9,632 bases of DNA from the NCBI GenBank assembly GCA_013314865.1, contig JABUEV010000061.1, positions 1 to 9,632 of the forward strand, written 5' to 3'. Numbering within the stretch: the stretch's first letter is position 1; each line of letters starts with the position of its first letter. Origin of the DNA: Bacteroidales bacterium (GTDB lineage Bacteria > Bacteroidota > Bacteroidia > Bacteroidales > VadinHA17). A program made the position numbers and the translations under genes. The notes below the pieces were generated by a model, which worked only from the letters and a program-made list of their open reading frames with translations, searched no databases and had not been told where the DNA came from. Below, piece after piece: positions 6,683 to 9,632 of the stretch.

Positions 6683-7426
6683 ATGTTGCCAATATTCAGA
6701 AAAGAGATAGCAGGTTTCTTCAGCAGCTTTACAGGATATATGGTAATCATTGTTTTCCTTCTCATAAACAGCCTTTTTATGTGGGTGTTTCCGGGAGAAT
6801 GGAATATACTTGACAGTGGTTATGCCGGACTTGAAACATTGTTCTTTCTTTCCCCGTGGGTTTTTCTTTTCCTGGTTCCTGCAGTCACAATGAAAATGTT
6901 TGCAGAAGAAAAACGTACCGGAACCATCGAACTTATTTATTCCAAACCTGTGACTGAAAGAGGAATCGTCTATGGCAAATTTCTCGCTTCAGTAGTTCTG
7001 ATCCTGCTTGCCTTACTGCCAGGCATTATCTATTATTTTTCAGTTTATGCACTGGGGGAGACACCCGGCAATCTTGACAAGGGCGGTACATGGGGAGCCT
7101 TTACCGGACTGTTTTTTCTTGCCTCGGTCTATGTAGCCGCCGGACTATTCTCCTCATCAGTCACCGATAACCAGGTAGTGGCGTTTATTCTGGCTGTTCT
7201 GCTCTGTTTTTTTCTCTTTGCAGGTTTTGATTCAATTGCTTATCTGCCCGGGGTGAAAAAATTTGACGAATTTGTAATACGACTTGGCATAAATGAACAT
7301 TACAAATCTATCAGCAGGGGGGTGATTGATATCCGCGACATCAGCTATTTTGCAGCATTGGTGATAATATTGAATGAAGCTACAGTACTTGTTCTGATAT
7401 CACGTTTCTGGAAAAAAAGAAGCTGA
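6683..7426 (+). CDS. gldF: ABC-2 type transporter permease, GldF
   Basis: Inner-membrane permease of the GldA-GldF-GldG ABC transporter described for gliding motility in Flavobacterium. Homologues are widespread in non-gliding Bacteroidota, so motility is not implied. The 247 residues hold six hydrophobic segments (about 18-37, 50-70, 100-121, 137-157, 166-186, 220-240). The cytoplasmic loop FAEEKRTGTIELIYSKPV (73-90) is typical of ABC-2 permeases, and the N-terminus (IFRKEIAGFFSSFTGY) is of GldF type. I chose the ATG at 6683. A TTG at 6641 would extend it by 14 residues and overlap the upstream gene by 11 bases, but the family normally begins a few residues before the KEI motif, and an AAGG plus a possible promoter element lie just ahead of this ATG. 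gldG follows after two bases. No ATPase gene is present in the window. Confidence 0.92.
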   Translation: MLPIFRKEIAGFFSSFTGYMVIIVFLLINSLFMWVFPGEWNILDSGYAGLETLFFLSPWVFLFLVPAVTMKMFAEEKRTGTIELIYSKPVTERGIVYGKFLASVVLILLALLPGIIYYFSVYALGETPGNLDKGGTWGAFTGLFFLASVYVAAGLFSSSVTDNQVVAFILAVLLCFFLFAGFDSIAYLPGVKKFDEFVIRLGINEHYKSISRGVIDIRDISYFAALVIILNEATVLVLISRFWKKRS

Positions 7427-7428
7427 AT

Positions 7429-9144
7429 ATGGCAGAAAAGAATAATACAGAAAATATAAGGCTAAAGAGCTGGCTAAGATTCTTTTCCATTACGGCTACA
7501 GTCATCTTGCTGGCTGTTCTGAGTTCTTTCCTGAAGATAAGAATCGACCTGACGGAAGATAAAAGATATACGCTTTCCGAACCGACAAAAAAAATTCTTC
7601 ACGGTCTGAAGAATGATATGTTTGTGCAGGTTTATCTTGAAGGAGAAATGCCGATCCCGTTTAAAAGACTGAAGCGCTCTGTCAATGATATTCTGGATGA
7701 ATTCAGGATATCTTCCGGCCGGAAGATTGACTATGAATTTGTTAATCCTGCCAAAGGCAAAGACCTTGCCGAAAGGGAAGAATTTTTTCAGAGTCTTGCA
7801 GAAAAAGGACTGAATCCTGTAAATATAAGAGCGGGAGATGAAGAAGGCGGTTCAAGCCAGAAAATTATTTTTCCTGGAATGATAATCAATTACAACGGGG
7901 CAGAGGTGCCTGTCAATTTTCTAAGAAATAATCAGTCGGTCACCGCTGAAATGAATCTTCTCCATTCGATAGAAGGACTTGAGTATGAGATGATTCAGAC
8001 TATTTACACCCTTACTGCCGATACTGTTTATAAAGTTGCCTTTATTGAAGGTCATAATGAGAAATCAGAAGTTGAGGTTGCAGATCTGACCCTTAATCTT
8101 GCCCGTTATTTCACAATCGACAGGGGTGTTATAGGAGGAAAGCCCGGAGTTCTTGATGATTATACTGCAGTAGTAATTGCCGGTCCGGAGTCAGAATTCA
8201 GCGAAGCTGATAAATTCGTGCTCGACCAGTATATAATGAAGGGAGGAAGGGTGTTATGGCTTATTGAGGAGGTTGCTGTGAATACAGACAGTCTTGTTTA
8301 CGGAGAGACAGTGGCCCTTTACCGCCCGCTTAACCTGCAGGACATGCTGTTCAGGTACGGCGCCAGAGTTAATCCGGCTGTCGTTCAGGATATTGACTGC
8401 ATGCTGATAGGACTGACTGTCATGAGTGGCGGTGTCCGCCAACAGGTCGTCCCTGCCCCATGGGTCTACTATCCTCTGCTTACACCTTCACCAGACCATC
8501 CTATTACACGAAACATAAACAAGGTGAAGGGAGAATTTGTAAACTATATTGATACCGTGGGCCTCGATAAAAACATCACCAAGAAAATACTTCTCAGGAC
8601 ATCCGCCTATTCGAGAACTCTTAATCCTCCTCTGCTGATATCTCTTAAAGAAGCTGAAATAGCTCCCGAAGAGAAAGATTTCAACATGTCAGGCCTCCCG
8701 GTGGCTGTACTGCTCGAAGGAAAATTCCCTTCAGCATTCAGAAACAGAATTACTTCAAGCCTTGTGCCGGATAAAAATTTTAATGTCAGAACCGAAAGCG
8801 TTCCTGGCAAAATGATTGTCATTGCTGACGGAGATATAATCCGCAACGAAGTCAGACGATCAGGAACAGAAGAGATCCCATATCCGCTTGGCCTCGACAG
8901 ATATACTGGTCAGATGTTTGGCAACAGGGATTTTCTGATAAACTGTCTGAATTATCTCGCCGATGATATCGGACTAATGGAACTGAGAGCGCGAGAACTG
9001 AAACTTCGCCTGCTTGATAAGTCAAGAATAAAATCAGAACGGCTGAAATGGCAGATTGTCAATGTAGCCGGCCCGGCTGTAATTGTATTGCTTGCCGGAC
9101 TCATTTATTCGGTTGTCAGGAAGCGATTATATACCCGCCGCTGA
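7429..9144 (+). CDS. gldG: GldG, gliding-associated ABC transporter auxiliary (periplasmic) component
   Basis: Partner of GldF: a large, mostly extracytoplasmic domain held by a helix at each end. The 571-residue protein has an N-terminal membrane segment at about 17-35 and then the typical GldG opening RIDLTEDKRYTLS (38-50). A domain of the ABC-type auxiliary family follows, with VQVYLEGEMP (66-75), VAFIEGHNEKSEVEV (about 203-217) and GGRVLWLIEEV (about 272-282). A C-terminal helix at about 544-563 is followed by a basic tail (RKRLYTRR), which fits a positive-inside cytoplasmic end. The substrate is unknown. The spacing to gldF is two bases and to the next gene two bases, so the three are surely one transcript. 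Length and layout match the family; nothing appears broken. Confidence 0.92.
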   Translation: MAEKNNTENIRLKSWLRFFSITATVILLAVLSSFLKIRIDLTEDKRYTLSEPTKKILHGLKNDMFVQVYLEGEMPIPFKRLKRSVNDILDEFRISSGRKIDYEFVNPAKGKDLAEREEFFQSLAEKGLNPVNIRAGDEEGGSSQKIIFPGMIINYNGAEVPVNFLRNNQSVTAEMNLLHSIEGLEYEMIQTIYTLTADTVYKVAFIEGHNEKSEVEVADLTLNLARYFTIDRGVIGGKPGVLDDYTAVVIAGPESEFSEADKFVLDQYIMKGGRVLWLIEEVAVNTDSLVYGETVALYRPLNLQDMLFRYGARVNPAVVQDIDCMLIGLTVMSGGVRQQVVPAPWVYYPLLTPSPDHPITRNINKVKGEFVNYIDTVGLDKNITKKILLRTSAYSRTLNPPLLISLKEAEIAPEEKDFNMSGLPVAVLLEGKFPSAFRNRITSSLVPDKNFNVRTESVPGKMIVIADGDIIRNEVRRSGTEEIPYPLGLDRYTGQMFGNRDFLINCLNYLADDIGLMELRARELKLRLLDKSRIKSERLKWQIVNVAGPAVIVLLAGLIYSVVRKRLYTRR

Positions 9145-9146
9145 AG

Positions 9147-9632
9147 ATGCTTAGACCATACCTGAAATATTTAATACCGGTCCTGGTACTGATGATAATA
9201 CTTCTTGCCGTAATGACAGGCAGGTCACCCTTCGGCCGTAAAAACAGCTCGTTTGCGGTTAAGCCGGGAAGTGAAATAACCAGGATAGAGCTTCTTGAAG
9301 GAGAAAAGAAACTGACTCTCGAAAAGAAAGAAGACGAATGGCTGGTAAACGGTAAAGAACAGGCTAGAAAAAACAGGATTATTCTCATTCTTGACGTACT
9401 GAATGAGATGAAAATAAAGTCTCCTGTTTCAAAAGAACTGTTCAAACAAGAAATTGCGGACAAAGGTATTGAGCCAGTCAGAGTCAGGGTTTTCCAGGGA
9501 AGGCGACTGCTGAAATCATTCCTTGTATTCAAAACATCTTCAAATTCGTTTGGAAACATAATGAAAATCAGGGAGATGTCGAAGCCGTTTATCATGAATC
9601 TTCCAGGGACTGACCGGGAAATTGGCTCACTT
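9147..9632 (+). CDS. Membrane-anchored DUF4340-like protein, partial (runs off right edge)
   Basis: 162 codons are visible with the frame open at the last base. An N-terminal helix (about 8-24) anchors a periplasmic region. After it come IELLEGEKKLTLEKKEDEWL (47-66) and a helix-like stretch KNRIILILDVLNEMKIKSPVS (75-95). The pattern of a short beta unit, a conserved Trp and then a helix is how DUF4340 repeats look; such proteins commonly follow GldG-type genes. The family call is from pattern and context, not a search. The ATG lies two bases after the gldG stop, so translation is probably coupled. A role as an extra periplasmic subunit of the GldFG transporter is inference. Confidence 0.75.
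   Translation, partial: MLRPYLKYLIPVLVLMIILLAVMTGRSPFGRKNSSFAVKPGSEITRIELLEGEKKLTLEKKEDEWLVNGKEQARKNRIILILDVLNEMKIKSPVSKELFKQEIADKGIEPVRVRVFQGRRLLKSFLVFKTSSNSFGNIMKIREMSKPFIMNLPGTDREIGSL

Noticed and set aside
6406..6765. Reverse-strand open frame of 119 codons spanning the SpoIID-domain/gldF junction
   Set aside because: Covered on the forward strand by two genes with clear family motifs; no independent start signal or recognisable domain.
7429..9144. Evidence that the organism glides, from gldG and gldF
   Set aside because: GldF and GldG homologues occur in many non-motile Bacteroidota, and none of the core gliding or type 9 secretion genes are in the window.
9116..9595. Reverse-strand open frame of 159 codons near the right end
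   Set aside because: It lies wholly antisense to the end of gldG and to the DUF4340-like gene, which continues the operon. The reverse product is low-complexity Ser/Phe/Ile-rich, as expected from antisense of Lys/Glu-rich coding sequence.

Overview
The window looks like ordinary chromosomal DNA from a member of the Bacteroidota. Three things support this. First, the gldF-gldG pair (gliding-type ABC transporter subunits) is characteristic of that phylum. Second, a clean TAnnTTTG promoter element of the Bacteroidota type (TATCTTTG) sits just ahead of surE. Third, Shine-Dalgarno sequences are weak or absent. The DNA is moderately AT-rich throughout, with no visible change in composition. I see no mobile element, CRISPR array, tRNA or rRNA. 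A narrower placement (Bacteroidales-like) is only an impression.

Layout: two divergent transcription units meet at a short intergenic region, about 3121-3249. Leftward runs pheT (phenylalanyl-tRNA synthetase beta chain, complete), followed by a UbiA-family prenyltransferase cut by the left edge. Rightward runs a tightly packed set: surE, a small three-helix membrane protein, lpxB, a secreted SpoIID/LytB-domain protein, gldF, gldG, and a membrane-anchored DUF4340-like protein cut by the right edge. No gap exceeds about 130 bases, so there is no unexplained long non-coding stretch.

How the genes fit together: surE, the small membrane protein and lpxB are joined by two successive 4-base ATGA overlaps, which suggests translational coupling. 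The small membrane protein is the least explained gene here. LpxB makes the disaccharide core of lipid A, and the SpoIID-domain protein probably acts on cell-wall glycan. GldF, GldG and the DUF4340-like protein would form the membrane and periplasmic parts of an ABC-2 type transporter whose ATPase (GldA-like) is not in the window. The rightward block is therefore mostly cell-envelope biology, and the leftward block is translation plus quinone biosynthesis.

I did not find a convincing undescribed system. The points most worth a second look are the small coupled membrane protein, a glycine where the UbiA family normally has the second aspartate of its second DxxxD motif, the gldF-gldG-DUF4340 trio without its ATPase, and the surE and gldF start sites, which promoter-like elements help to place.
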